This document shows positions 7,896-17,088 of a DNA stretch of 58,121 nt, in pieces. The notes under the pieces were generated by a model. It made no database searches. It saw nothing but the letters and a program-made list of their open reading frames with translations, and was not told the DNA's origin. Made by a program: the position numbers and the translations under genes. Each line of letters opens with the position of its first letter. The first letter of the stretch is position 1. Source of the stretch: an uncultured Clostridia bacterium (GTDB lineage: Bacteria; Bacillota; Clostridia; Oscillospirales; Acutalibacteraceae); assembly GCA_904399395.1 (NCBI GenBank), contig CAJFPJ010000073.1, forward strand, positions 1 through 58,121, read 5' to 3'.

Positions 7896-9299
7896 TCAGC
7901 CGGCACAGGCAGAATAAGCGGCTTCCATTTTCTCCGTCTCCTGCAAAAGGCGCTTTGCTTCCGTCCGCACATTTTCGGGAGACGGGCCTCCCAGCACCTT
8001 TCTGCCGTTCACACAGCGCTCAAGAGAGATCGCCTCATACACATCCTCGCTAAAAAGCTCGTGATGCTGGCGGTATATTTCCAGAGGAAGGCTTTCCAGC
8101 GTATAGGTATGTTCAATACAGTATGCCACAAGAGCCCCCGTAACCTTATACGCATCCCGGAAGGGCAGGCCTTTCCCCACCAAATAGTCGGCGCAGTCCG
8201 TAGCGTTGATAAAACCTCCGGCCGCCGCCTTGCGCATATTTTCCGGCAGCACCCGCATGGTATCCACCATAGGGATAAATGCCGTAAGGCACATATGCAG
8301 CGTATCACAGGCATCGAATATGGCCTCTTTATCCTCCTGCATATCCTTGTTGTATGCCAGAGGAAGCCCTTTCATCATGGTCAGAAGAGTGGTCAAATCG
8401 CCTATAGCCCGGCCTGTTTTTCCCCGAACCAGCTCGGCGATATCCGGGTTCTTTTTTTGCGGCATGATGCTGGAACCTGTGGAGAAGGCATCGTCCAACT
8501 CAATAAACTTGAATTCCCAGCTGCACCAGAGGATGATTTCCTCAGAGAACCGTGAGAGATGCACCATGGCAATAGCGATATCCGAGGCCAGCTCCATACA
8601 GAAATCCCGGTCGGAAACGCCATCCAGGCTATTGTGGGTAACACCGGAAAAGCCCAGCAGCTCCGCTGTGCGCAGCCGGTTCAGGGGGTATGTCGTTCCC
8701 GCCAGAGCTCCGCTTCCCAGGGGGCAGACATCCATGCGCTTTTTCGTATCCGCAAGCCGGGAAAGATCCCGCTTGAACATCTCACCATAGGCCAAAAGAT
8801 GGTGGCCAAAGGTGATGGGCTGAGCTCTCTGCAGATGAGTGTAGCCTGGCATCACCGCGCCGCTGTATTCTTCTGCCTTTTTGCAGAGCACTTTGACAAG
8901 ATCCGAAAGCTGACCATACAGAAGGTCGCACTGCTTTTTCAGGTAAAGCCGCACATCCAAAGCCACCTGATCGTTCCGGCTCCGAGCGGTGTGCAACCGC
9001 TTTCCCGCATCTCCCAGCCGGGAGGTAAGCTCCCCTTCCACAAAGGTGTGGATATCCTCTGCCGAAGGATCGATCTGCAGGGCTCCGGAGGAAAGGTCGC
9101 TGAGGATTCCCTCCAGCCCTTCTATGATTTTCTGAGATTCTTCTTTGTCGATGATCCCGCATTCACCCAGCATAGTAGCATGGGCGATACTCCCCTCGAT
9201 ATCCTCTTTTGCCATGCGGCTGTCAAAGGATATGGATGAATTGAAATCGTTGGTCGTTTTATCCAGTTCCTTATGGAACCTTCCTGTCCATAGTTTCAT
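7896..9299 (-). CDS. argH: Argininosuccinate lyase
   Basis: Splits argininosuccinate into arginine and fumarate. 467 residues, with the fumarase/ASL superfamily signature GSSIMPQKKNPD near residue 275, and TARSRNDQVALD and GYTHLQRAQP segments typical of ArgH. A CGGAGA ribosome binding site precedes the ATG. It follows argG after 176 bp that contain an intrinsic terminator, so it probably depends partly on readthrough or its own promoter. argC follows closely. Confidence 0.95.
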   Translation of the reverse strand: MKLWTGRFHKELDKTTNDFNSSISFDSRMAKEDIEGSIAHATMLGECGIIDKEESQKIIEGLEGILSDLSSGALQIDPSAEDIHTFVEGELTSRLGDAGKRLHTARSRNDQVALDVRLYLKKQCDLLYGQLSDLVKVLCKKAEEYSGAVMPGYTHLQRAQPITFGHHLLAYGEMFKRDLSRLADTKKRMDVCPLGSGALAGTTYPLNRLRTAELLGFSGVTHNSLDGVSDRDFCMELASDIAIAMVHLSRFSEEIILWCSWEFKFIELDDAFSTGSSIMPQKKNPDIAELVRGKTGRAIGDLTTLLTMMKGLPLAYNKDMQEDKEAIFDACDTLHMCLTAFIPMVDTMRVLPENMRKAAAGGFINATDCADYLVGKGLPFRDAYKVTGALVAYCIEHTYTLESLPLEIYRQHHELFSEDVYEAISLERCVNGRKVLGGPSPENVRTEAKRLLQETEKMEAAYSACAG

Positions 9300-9430
9300 A
9301 TCGATCTCCGCCAGCAGGCGGCTCCTTTCCCATTCTCTTGCCCTAGCTCTGCAGGAGACACTGCTTTCGAAGACCTTTCCCTGCAGATCGTCTAAAATAA
9401 ACTCTTATTAGAAAGATTTATAGAAAATAG

Positions 9431-9460
9431 TGTTAGGGGTTCAAAGCTGAACCCCTAACA
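9431..9460 (-). terminator. Intrinsic terminator between argG and argH
   Basis: TGTTAGGGGTTCA at 9431-9443 and TGAACCCCTAACA at 9448-9460 form a perfect 13-bp stem with an AAGC loop. In the minus direction it is followed by a CUAUUUUC stretch. It begins 16 bp after the argG stop codon, so argG can be made alone. Confidence 0.8.
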
Positions 9461-9475
9461 ACCATACTTTTGTGC

Positions 9476-10705
9476 TTATTCCTTCTCTGCCAGCTTCTGC
9501 TTCTTCATGGCCTGCACCTTGATGGGGAGGCCGAAGAGGTTGATGAAACCGGCGGAATCGGCCTGGTTGTAAACCTCATCCTCGCTGAAGGTGGCGATAT
9601 CCTCGTCGTAGAGGGAATAAGGAGAAGTCACGCCCGCGTCAATGATATTGCCCTTATAGAGCTTCAGCTTTACATCACCGGTAACAGTCTGCTGGGTGCT
9701 CTCCACAAACGCAGAGAGAGCTTCCCGCAGAGGAGTGAACCACAGGCCGTCATATACCAGCTCTGCAAATTTCTGGCCCACGCCTTCCTTATAATGAGCG
9801 GTCTGCTTATCCAGACAGATTTCCTCCAGTTTATCGTGAGCGTGATAAAGAATTGCGCCGCCGGGAGTCTCATATACGCCCCTGGATTTCATGCCCACCA
9901 AACGGTTCTCTACAATATCCGCAATGCCGATGCCGTTTGCGCCGCCGATCTCATTGAGCTTCGTCACCATAGAGACGCCATCCAGCTCTTCGCCGTTAAG
10001 AGCAGTGGGAATACCCTTTTCAAAATGGATGGTGATATAGGTGGGAGCGTCAGGAGCTTCCTCGGGAGAAACGCCCAGCTCCAAAAATCCCTTTTTATTA
10101 TAGGTGGGTTCATTGGCGGGGTCCTCCAAATCCAAGCCCTCGTGGGAAAGATGCCACAGGTTTTTATCCTTGGAATAGTTGGTCTCCCTGGTAATCTTCA
10201 GAGGAATGTTGTGGGCCTCTGCATAATCGATCTCCTCGTCACGTGACTTTATGTTCCAAATCCGCCAAGGAGCGATAATCTTCATATCAGGAGCAAATGC
10301 CTTGATGCCCAGTTCAAACCGAACCTGATCGTTGCCCTTACCGGTGCAGCCATGGCAGATAGCATCGGCGCCCTCGGCCTTGGCGATTTCCACCAGACGC
10401 TTTGCAATCAACGGCCGGGCGAAGCTGGTTCCCAAAAGGTATTTCTTCTCGTAAACAGCGCCCGCCTGCAGAGTGGGCCAAATATACTCTTCCACAAAGG
10501 GCTTCTTCAGATCCTCAATATAAAGTTTGGAAGCGCCCGTCTTCTTAGCCTTTTCCTCCAGACCGGAAAGCTCAGAGCCCTGACCCACGTCTGCGGCCAC
10601 AGCAATGACCTCGCAGTTGTTATAATTTTCTTTCAGCCACGGAATAATAATCGAAGTATCCAGACCGCCGGAATATGCCAAAACTACCTTTTTGATCTCT
10701 GCCAT
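9476..10705 (-). CDS. argG: Argininosuccinate synthase
   Basis: Condenses citrulline and aspartate with ATP. The N-terminal PP-loop [12 protein letters not shown] is intact. I placed the start at 10705 (protein begins MAEIKK), giving 409 residues, because AAGGAAGG lies 8 bases upstream; the in-frame ATG at 10732 would have this site inside the coding sequence. It is the first gene of the arginine cluster and has a near-consensus promoter with an ARG box beside it. A terminator directly after the gene sets its dosage apart from argHCJBDF. Confidence 0.95.
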   Translation of the reverse strand: MAEIKKVVLAYSGGLDTSIIIPWLKENYNNCEVIAVAADVGQGSELSGLEEKAKKTGASKLYIEDLKKPFVEEYIWPTLQAGAVYEKKYLLGTSFARPLIAKRLVEIAKAEGADAICHGCTGKGNDQVRFELGIKAFAPDMKIIAPWRIWNIKSRDEEIDYAEAHNIPLKITRETNYSKDKNLWHLSHEGLDLEDPANEPTYNKKGFLELGVSPEEAPDAPTYITIHFEKGIPTALNGEELDGVSMVTKLNEIGGANGIGIADIVENRLVGMKSRGVYETPGGAILYHAHDKLEEICLDKQTAHYKEGVGQKFAELVYDGLWFTPLREALSAFVESTQQTVTGDVKLKLYKGNIIDAGVTSPYSLYDEDIATFSEDEVYNQADSAGFINLFGLPIKVQAMKKQKLAEKE

Positions 10706-10768
10706 TACAGATCCTTCCTTTACATCTATCATTGGATTTTACGGTGTATGTCTCTGTCGATGTGTTTT

Positions 10769-10796
10769 ATTATACACTGTTTATGCAAAAAATCAA
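10769..10796 (-). promoter_or_regulatory. argG promoter
   Basis: On the minus strand TTGATT (10791-10796) and TATAAT (10769-10774) are 16 bp apart, leaving a 5' untranslated region of about 55 nt before argG. The ARG box lies 6 bp upstream of the -35 element. Confidence 0.75.
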
Positions 10797-10802
10797 GGGA
10801 TA

Positions 10803-10819
10803 TTTGCATAAATATTCAT
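10803..10819 (-). promoter_or_regulatory. ARG box (ArgR/AhrC operator)
   Basis: On the minus strand the site reads ATGAATATTTATGCAAA, a close fit to the Firmicutes AhrC consensus ATGAATAAAAATKCAA. It sits just upstream of the argG -35 element. A second, weaker AT-rich half-site overlaps the -35. Arginine-dependent repression of argG by an ArgR homologue is inferred; no argR lies in this window. Confidence 0.6.
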
Positions 10820-11151
10820 ATTCTTCTTATATTTTATCTTTTCCATAATTTTGACTTCTCTTTAGAGTAGATCTTTATGTTTTATGTCTGCTTTTTGCAG
10901 GCAGATACACCTTATATATCCTTTTTCTTTCGCTGCGGCGTGCATTTTTTTGCCTATAGTGGTATACTGTATGCATGCTTTGATGCATATACATACTTCC
11001 CACGGCGCTTGCTTTTCACAGGATATAAGGGGAATTCCGTCATATTGATAAAAATCACACCATATACAGAGAAGAGCGGATATTCCTATCGGCCTGGGAA
11101 GGTTTATACAGCCGGCACAAGCCATTATTTACAGAAACAGGAGGAATCACT
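10820..11151. other. Gap between argG promoter and flavin reductase
   Basis: About 330 bp without a convincing gene. For the plus strand, TATACT at 10963-10968 is preceded by TG-G, an extended -10 without a clear -35, and could start a ~180-nt leader for the flavin reductase. A GCATGC/GATGCAT inverted repeat lies just downstream. I found no riboswitch match. Confidence 0.35.
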
Positions 11152-11658
11152 ATGGCGCAATGGAAAGAAATCAACCCCACCGAACTTTCAAAAAATCCCT
11201 TTTCCCTCATTGGGCAGGAGTGGATGCTCATTACCGCAGGAGACCAGAAGAAGGCAAACACCATGACGGCCAGCTGGGGAGGCGTTGGAATTCTCTGGAA
11301 TAAACCTGTCGCGTTCTGCTTTATCCGCCCTCAGCGGTATACGCTGGAATTCGTGGAAAGGGAAGACTATTATACGCTGAGCTTCTTTGGGCCGGAATAC
11401 AGAAAGGCTTTAAATTACTGCGGCAGCCACTCCGGCCGAGATGGCGATAAGTTTGCAGCCTGCGGCCTGACCCCTTCTTACGATTTGGCTCCCTATCCGG
11501 AAGAAGCTAACCTAGTTCTGGTCTGCAAAAAACTCTATAAACAGGATATGGAAAAGGACTGCTTCCTGGATCCGGCTTTGGTAGAAAAAAATTATCCCGC
11601 TGGGGATTTCCACCGGACTTTTGTGGGCGAGATCGTAAAAGTTTTGGTGAAGGAATAA
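11152..11658 (+). CDS. Flavin reductase family protein
   Basis: 168 residues with the FMN-binding split-barrel fold of the flavin reductase-like family. The conserved N-terminal stretch NTMTASWGGVGILWNKP and the following FIRPQRYT are the usual flavin-contact segments. Members bind FMN and either reduce free flavin or act as small flavoproteins; the electron acceptor is not indicated. AGGAGG lies 7 bases before the ATG. It is monocistronic and ends in a strong terminator. Confidence 0.85.
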   Translation: MAQWKEINPTELSKNPFSLIGQEWMLITAGDQKKANTMTASWGGVGILWNKPVAFCFIRPQRYTLEFVEREDYYTLSFFGPEYRKALNYCGSHSGRDGDKFAACGLTPSYDLAPYPEEANLVLVCKKLYKQDMEKDCFLDPALVEKNYPAGDFHRTFVGEIVKVLVKE

Positions 11659-11685
11659 AGGAATATGAATTTCTAATAGTCTTAG

Positions 11686-11721
11686 AAAAAGAGGCCCCTG
11701 CAAGAACAGGGGCCTCTTTTT
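11686..11721. terminator. Bidirectional intrinsic terminator
   Basis: AAAAAGAGGCCCCTG at 11686-11700 pairs perfectly with CAGGGGCCTCTTTTT at 11707-11721. It lies between the plus-strand flavin reductase and the convergent minus-strand surface-protein gene. Confidence 0.9.
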
Positions 11722-11759
11722 CGGTCAATCTTCATCTGGAATCAACTGTGTTCTGTCGA

Positions 11760-14570
11760 TCACTTTTTACAGGACTCTTTCTTTTTGCAAAGCAAAGCAG
11801 CACTTCCACAAAGAGCCAACAGAGCGATAGCTGCGAACATCCACACCGGGTTCACACCCTCACCAGTAGCAGGGGCAAGAGGTGTGGACTCATCCGGAAT
11901 TTCCTCTTCTCCCCCTTCTCTGGGAAGCTGGGGCGTAGGAACTGTATTCACAGGCTCCTCAAAGAGATCCAGCTCCGCATCCCCTTCGTTGGTATCAAAC
12001 AATCCATAGGGATACTCTCCGTCTACCTGCTTCAAATTTTCCTTGAAGGTAAGGGTATGAAGCGTAAAAGGCATGCCGGAAATCTTCCATGTGATAACGG
12101 TGTTGCCGTTTTCATCCTGGCTAAGAGAAACATCGCCTGCTGAGGCAACTATGCTTTCTTCATCCAGTTCAAAAGCGGGATCCACTACGTCCGTCAGGAC
12201 ATATTCTCCATATACTGCCACAATAGCGTCGTTTACAGCCTTGCTGAAACTTTCTGTGTCATGAGATACAAAGTAACTGCCGGTGTCGCCACAAATAGTG
12301 GACATAACCTCTTTTGCACGCTCATCTACATTGCCGCCGCTCAACGCATGCAGAACGCCGTAAATCTCCGCTCCTTCGGCCCGGATAGCCGCAGCCTCGT
12401 CGTAACCATAATAGCCATCTTCAAAACCGCTAAAGTCCTCGCCGTTCTGATTGGGTGTGCCGTCGGAAATAAGGATAACAGCAGTAGAACGGCCAGCTTT
12501 TTTATTTTCCCGCACAAGCTGCAGAGCCTCATCCAAGCCCAGGGAAATATTGGTTAAGGATTCATAGCTATCTATACCATAAATATACTGTTTTGCTTCA
12601 TCCAGATCAGCTTTGTCAAAGAATTTGCCGGAAGTGAAATGCTGCTCATCTCTTGCACCATATCCGGCGAATGCAACCCGGCAGTCGTATGCGCTCCCTG
12701 CAGAAAGGAGCTCGGTAGTTACATCCAGCAGTTTAGACTGCATGTCATAGAACTTCGCATATTGGTCTTCTTCGGGGCTGCCAACTACAGACATAGAATC
12801 GGTGCAGTCCATCACAAAGACAAAGTCCATCTGCTTCTCAGCAGTATAATAGGCCTTGATCTGCACATCTGCAACGGTCCTTTCCTCATCCGACCATTTG
12901 GCTTCCTTAACAAGCTGAGTATCGCCATAATCCAGCCCATTATTTGTGCCCGTCTTTGCAGACGTCCATCCGTCAGATGCAATCTGGGCAATTTCCTCCG
13001 CTGCATCCAGAAGGAATTTTCCAGATAAGATATCCTTTACCCGGCTTTCCCAATCTGCAACCGTCTCGGGATAAATATCACTGTAAGCGATCTGGGCGTC
13101 TGCGTCCACAATCAGCTCCGTAATATTGCTGCAGCCGTCAAAAGCATGAGAACCGATATATTTGACGCCGGTCAAATCTACAATTCCTTTCAGGCAAAGG
13201 CAATCTACAAAAGCAGAGGAACCGATGCTGGTAACTGTATCCGGAATTACTATGGTTGTATTTTCTCCTACAGATTCACCGAACCTGCCCCGGATGCTGG
13301 TGCAGTTTTCCGTAAATTCCAGGCGCTCCACCGGGCAGCCGTCAAAGGCCTGCTGCCCAACCGTAACGTTGCCGTCTACTACAACCTCTTTCAAATTTTC
13401 GCTGTTAGCAAAGGCTGAATTTTCTACAGTCCCGTTCCCCGTCAGGGTAACGGAGGTAAGCCCGCTTCCGGAAAACGCCCGGATACCGATGCTTTCCACA
13501 TTTGTAAGGCTCAGCTTCTTGAGTCCCGCATTTCCGGCGAAAGCACGCACATCCAGAGAGCCTCCCGTAATGGAAACGGATTCCAGGCTCGTTGTGTCAT
13601 CCACAATGGCAAATGCATCTGCCCCTACCGTGGAATTTTCCAAGGAGACAGTATAAGGAGCCCAGAAAGCATAGGTAAACGCACTGTATCCAATCGATGA
13701 ATTACGAACCACCAAATTATCCGGAAGGGGCGACCCTTGGAACCCATTTTCCGGAACTGTTACGCCATCCAGCGTCAGTGTAGAACCGGGATTCCATCTC
13801 TCTACATCTGCAAACGGATAATATGTCCATGTTTCTTCTTCATATGGTTCAAAGCTGCCGCCTGTAATTGACACATCGCCCAGCTTGGCACTATAAAACG
13901 CATTGCCGTAAATCTTTCCATCATTGCCTCGGATATCAATTTCTACATATCCATCAGTAGAATTATCGAATGCGTAAGGCTCAATAACCTCATATCCATT
14001 GATTGTTACTCGGGAAAGGCCTTTTCCGTCAAAAGCAGTCTTTCCAATACTACCGCAATTTTCAACAAACACACCCCTCAGGGCATTACTTCCCTTAAAA
14101 GCACTTTCTCCGATTACCTCAGCGCCCTGAATAGACGCCTTCTCCAAATTGTCACAGGACCAAAACGCATTTTCTCCTATGCTACCGTAAATCACAAGGG
14201 ACTTCAAAGCATCAAAATCCCGAAAAGCACGCGAACCCGCCGTACCATTACAATAGAGGATTTCGGCGGTTTCCGCATATGCATTCCAGGAACGATCCGT
14301 ATAGTTTGAACTGGTAAAATCACCTGTATCCCCGGTAAAGACAAGAGTTTTAGAATCTTCATACCAGGCCCAGCCGTCTTCTGAAGTTTCGGTCGCCTCC
14401 CCCAGATTCGCGATCAGCTCCTCAAAGCTAGGCAGGCTGCTCTCTGCCTGCGGTGCGGCCTCTGAAACAACAATTCCCTCCGGGGAACCCGGATCTGCCG
14501 CCAGAGCCGGGAAGGCTCCGCCGATACAAAGGAACGCCGCTAAAAAAACAGAAAGTGCTTTTTTTTCCAT
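11760..14570 (-). CDS. Surface protein: BspA-type repeats, vWA domain, cell-wall-anchor-like tail
   Basis: 936 residues. In order: a signal peptide (residues 1-24, ending FPALA); about 400 residues of repeats with the SIGxxAF / IGENAF pattern of BspA (LRR_5) leucine-rich repeats; a von Willebrand A domain from about residue 579 with the MIDAS motif DCTDS and SDGTPNQ; a beta-rich domain; a Pro/Glu spacer; and a tail of APATGE, a hydrophobic segment and KKKESCKK. The tail resembles a sortase signal, but the Leu-Pro of LPXTG is not in place, so anchoring could be by an unusual sortase class or only the membrane segment. Likely an adhesin or host/mucin-binding protein (inference). AGAGG precedes the ATG. 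Confidence 0.82.
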   Translation of the reverse strand: MEKKALSVFLAAFLCIGGAFPALAADPGSPEGIVVSEAAPQAESSLPSFEELIANLGEATETSEDGWAWYEDSKTLVFTGDTGDFTSSNYTDRSWNAYAETAEILYCNGTAGSRAFRDFDALKSLVIYGSIGENAFWSCDNLEKASIQGAEVIGESAFKGSNALRGVFVENCGSIGKTAFDGKGLSRVTINGYEVIEPYAFDNSTDGYVEIDIRGNDGKIYGNAFYSAKLGDVSITGGSFEPYEEETWTYYPFADVERWNPGSTLTLDGVTVPENGFQGSPLPDNLVVRNSSIGYSAFTYAFWAPYTVSLENSTVGADAFAIVDDTTSLESVSITGGSLDVRAFAGNAGLKKLSLTNVESIGIRAFSGSGLTSVTLTGNGTVENSAFANSENLKEVVVDGNVTVGQQAFDGCPVERLEFTENCTSIRGRFGESVGENTTIVIPDTVTSIGSSAFVDCLCLKGIVDLTGVKYIGSHAFDGCSNITELIVDADAQIAYSDIYPETVADWESRVKDILSGKFLLDAAEEIAQIASDGWTSAKTGTNNGLDYGDTQLVKEAKWSDEERTVADVQIKAYYTAEKQMDFVFVMDCTDSMSVVGSPEEDQYAKFYDMQSKLLDVTTELLSAGSAYDCRVAFAGYGARDEQHFTSGKFFDKADLDEAKQYIYGIDSYESLTNISLGLDEALQLVRENKKAGRSTAVILISDGTPNQNGEDFSGFEDGYYGYDEAAAIRAEGAEIYGVLHALSGGNVDERAKEVMSTICGDTGSYFVSHDTESFSKAVNDAIVAVYGEYVLTDVVDPAFELDEESIVASAGDVSLSQDENGNTVITWKISGMPFTLHTLTFKENLKQVDGEYPYGLFDTNEGDAELDLFEEPVNTVPTPQLPREGGEEEIPDESTPLAPATGEGVNPVWMFAAIALLALCGSAALLCKKKESCKK

Positions 14571-14639
14571 TTTCCTCTCACTTCAATTTCCTCCTATCTA
14601 TATAGCAGCTTCTAGTGGGTAGTTTACCCCTTTGTATCC

Positions 14640-14674
14640 GTTATAACACATGCCAGTCACAAACCAGTCACAAA
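14640..14674 (-). promoter_or_regulatory. Promoter with 11-bp tandem direct repeats
   Basis: On the minus strand an extended -10, TGT-TATAAC (14640-14645), has no usual -35. In its place are two perfect 11-bp repeats, CCAGTCACAAA on the plus strand at 14653-14663 and 14664-14674. Head-to-tail 11-bp repeats over the -35 are typical of OmpR/PhoB-family activator sites. The surface-protein gene starts 70 bp downstream. Confidence 0.5.
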
Positions 14675-14813
14675 ATTATATAAAAGATATTTTGTCCATG
14701 AAAAATCACAGTATATTGTTCGCAAAAGAATTATTTATAATTGGAATAATACATTGGATTTCAACTTCTTTTAATTATATGAGAAAAATAAAGCTTGATG
14801 GAAATACTGTAGA
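14675..14813. other. AT-rich spacer after proS
   Basis: A strongly AT-rich stretch between the proS stop codon and the direct repeats of the surface-protein promoter. I saw no gene and no clear proS terminator here. Confidence 0.4.
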
Positions 14814-16550
14814 TTATCGTTCAATGGCACTCTTTTCCTCCTGAAAAGCCAGCATCTCCTTTACAAGCTGCCATAGCCGCTGCGCAGTTTGATCAAGTGG
14901 GATACGGTAAGAAAAAGAGCCGTCTCTTGCAGATATTTCGCAACAGCCTTCCCGAAGGGAGCGGGGGCTCACAATCACCCGCAGGGGAATCCCCAAAAGA
15001 TCCGCATCTGCAAGCATAACGCCGGCGCTCACATCCCTGTCGTCGTAGAGCACCTCCACTCCCTGCTTTTCAAGCTGAGAATACAGAGTCTCCGCTGCTT
15101 CTTTCACACTGGGCTCTGCCGCACGGAAGGCACAGAGATGCACCTGCCAGGGGGCCACCGCCATGGGCCAAAGAGGGCCTCTCTCATCGTGATGCGCTTC
15201 GCATATGGAAGCTGCCAGCCTTCCGATGCCGATACCATAGCACCCCATCAGAGGATTTCTCTTATTCCCCTCTTCATCCATATATTCCATATGCATGGCG
15301 GCCGTATATTTCGTGCCAAGCTGAAAAATATTTCCCACCTCGATGCCCCGGCGGATCTGAAGGTCCCTTTTTCCGCAGCAGGGGCATGTCCCGCCCTCCC
15401 GGGCCTTAGCAATATCCACATAGGTGATTTCACCCAGATCCCTCTCTATATCAAGCCCTCTAAACCAGGAGCCTTCTTCATTTGCCCCGCAGATCAGGTT
15501 TCTGCCTCCTTTCAGGGAAGCGTCATACAGCACCTCAATTCCCGGCTGTAACTCTATGGGGCCCACCCAGGCTGAGGGCAGCGTTTTCAGCGGTGAATTC
15601 GATTCTGTGACGGGCAAGCCTTCCAACCTGTGAACGCCGCCCAGAAGATTTCTCAGCTTTGCCTCATTCACCTCAAAACCACCGCGCAGGAAGCAGACGG
15701 CATATTTCTCCGTTTCTTCCAACCAATATACGAATGCCCTGCACAGTTTGTCTGAGAAAGCGGCAGCTTCTGTATCCGGTGCAGAAAGCATTTGGAGCGG
15801 AGCAGAGGAGTCTTCTTCAAAAGCAGGGGCGAGATTGGGGGCCGCTTCCATATTGGCCCGGTATCCACAGGCGGGGCAGAGCACCACAGAATCCTCCCCC
15901 ACAGGGGAAAGAAGCATAAATTCGTGGGAAAGGTTCCCACCCATCATGCCGGAATCCGAGGCTACGGAAACCACTTGAGGGAGGCCTACCCTGGCAAAAA
16001 TCCGTTCGTAGGCCCTGTGGCATTTCTGGTAAAACACCTCCAGATCCTCCTGAGAGGTATGAAAGGAATACGCGTCTTTCATGGTAAATTCCCGTACCCG
16101 TATGAGCCCGCCCCTCGGCCGGGCCTCATCTCGGAATTTCGTCTGGATCTGGTAAATCATAAAAGGATACCGGGCATAGCTGCTGCCGTATTCCCGCACC
16201 AGATGTACGGCGGCTTCTTCATGCGTCATCCCCAGCACAAAAGGGCTGCCGTTCCGATCCTGAAAACGAAGGAGTTCCTTTCCCACGCTTTCATACCGCC
16301 CGGATTCCTCCCAGAGAGAGGCAGGCAGCGCCACCGGGAACTGCACCTCCTGCCCGTCGAGTTTTTCCATTTCCTCCCGGATGATTCCTTCCAGCTTTCG
16401 TACAATACGGCGAAGAGGAGGATACGAAGTGTAGATCCCGTTGGCCACTCCTTTCATATACCCCCCGCGAAGCAGCAGGGCATGGCTTTCTAAAACGGCC
16501 TCCGAAGGATTTTCCCGGAACCGCTCCCCTACCAAATTTGCAAGTTTCAT
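14814..16550 (-). CDS. proS: Prolyl-tRNA synthetase
   Basis: Class II synthetase of 578 residues in the bacterial type, with the editing insertion between motifs 2 and 3. Visible segments are the N-terminal ESHALLLRGGYMKGVANGIY, motif 2 FRDEARPRGGLIRVREF, and motif 3 GCYGIGIGRLAASICE. It charges tRNA-Pro with proline. The segment CPACGYRANMEAA and a later CPCCGKRD add paired cysteines in the insertion, seen in some Firmicutes enzymes. AAGGAGG lies 9 bases before the ATG. The gene is controlled by a T-box leader with a proline specifier. Confidence 0.95.
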   Translation of the reverse strand: MKLANLVGERFRENPSEAVLESHALLLRGGYMKGVANGIYTSYPPLRRIVRKLEGIIREEMEKLDGQEVQFPVALPASLWEESGRYESVGKELLRFQDRNGSPFVLGMTHEEAAVHLVREYGSSYARYPFMIYQIQTKFRDEARPRGGLIRVREFTMKDAYSFHTSQEDLEVFYQKCHRAYERIFARVGLPQVVSVASDSGMMGGNLSHEFMLLSPVGEDSVVLCPACGYRANMEAAPNLAPAFEEDSSAPLQMLSAPDTEAAAFSDKLCRAFVYWLEETEKYAVCFLRGGFEVNEAKLRNLLGGVHRLEGLPVTESNSPLKTLPSAWVGPIELQPGIEVLYDASLKGGRNLICGANEEGSWFRGLDIERDLGEITYVDIAKAREGGTCPCCGKRDLQIRRGIEVGNIFQLGTKYTAAMHMEYMDEEGNKRNPLMGCYGIGIGRLAASICEAHHDERGPLWPMAVAPWQVHLCAFRAAEPSVKEAAETLYSQLEKQGVEVLYDDRDVSAGVMLADADLLGIPLRVIVSPRSLREGCCEISARDGSFSYRIPLDQTAQRLWQLVKEMLAFQEEKSAIER

Positions 16551-16580
16551 TGTATAAGCCTCCTTTTTTCAGTTGAATAC

Positions 16581-16915
16581 AAAAAAGCCCTAAGCCGACA
16601 AAATTATCAGCTTAGGGCGAACTATTCGGGAACAGTCCGTGGTACCACCTAAATTCGGTATAACCGCGCTTTTATAAAGTACGGGGCCTTCTTCGCCGCC
16701 TGTGAAGGCATTCAAAAGAGCCCGATACTTTTTCTCTGTGACGGGAGAAACCCGGTGCAGCTTACCAGAAGGCGCAATACCTTGCCTCCTCCCTTCGGCA
16801 CACAGCTCAAAGAGGGGTTCGGCGCTTTTTCCTCAAAGGCTTTCACCAGCCGCCTTCTCTCTGCAGATTCCAAAACGCTTACTGTTTCTTTTCATAGCTT
16901 TTTGTATTCAATTTG
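16581..16915 (-). promoter_or_regulatory. T-box riboswitch (proline) upstream of proS
   Basis: On the minus strand the T-box core GGTGGTACCACGGA lies within 16636-16650 and the terminator GCCCTAAGC/GCTTAGGGC at 16587-16595/16610-16618, followed by UUUUUU at 16581-16586. In stem I the specifier follows the usual GCCGAA and reads CCC, a proline codon, at 16815-16817. Uncharged tRNA-Pro should stabilise the antiterminator and allow proS transcription. Confidence 0.93.
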
Positions 16916-16920
16916 GATTG

Positions 16921-16949
16921 AGTATAAAGCACACCGGGGAATTTGTCAA
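16921..16949 (-). promoter_or_regulatory. proS T-box promoter
   Basis: TTGACA (16944-16949) and TATACT (16921-16926), read on the minus strand, are exactly 17 bp apart and lie just ahead of the T-box leader. Confidence 0.8.
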
Positions 16950-17088
16950 GAAGCATATCGTAGCTTTTTAAATCTGTATAAACTTTAACGTAATCGTCAA
17001 TGGAGAATTAAGCGTTTAGCAATGCTGTATTTTCATCCTTCCGCCGATCCGAAAGTCAATCCATCAAATTTCGTTGACTTAACATTTG

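Noticed and set aside
10783-10797. A second full ARG box overlapping the argG -35
   Set aside because: The AT-rich stretch fits only half of the consensus, so I did not list it as a separate site.
16971-17088. A possible terminator of the DUF3795 gene or an extra small gene ahead of the proS leader
   Set aside because: The stretch is AT-rich, but no stem with a U-tract and no ribosome binding site with an open frame was visible.
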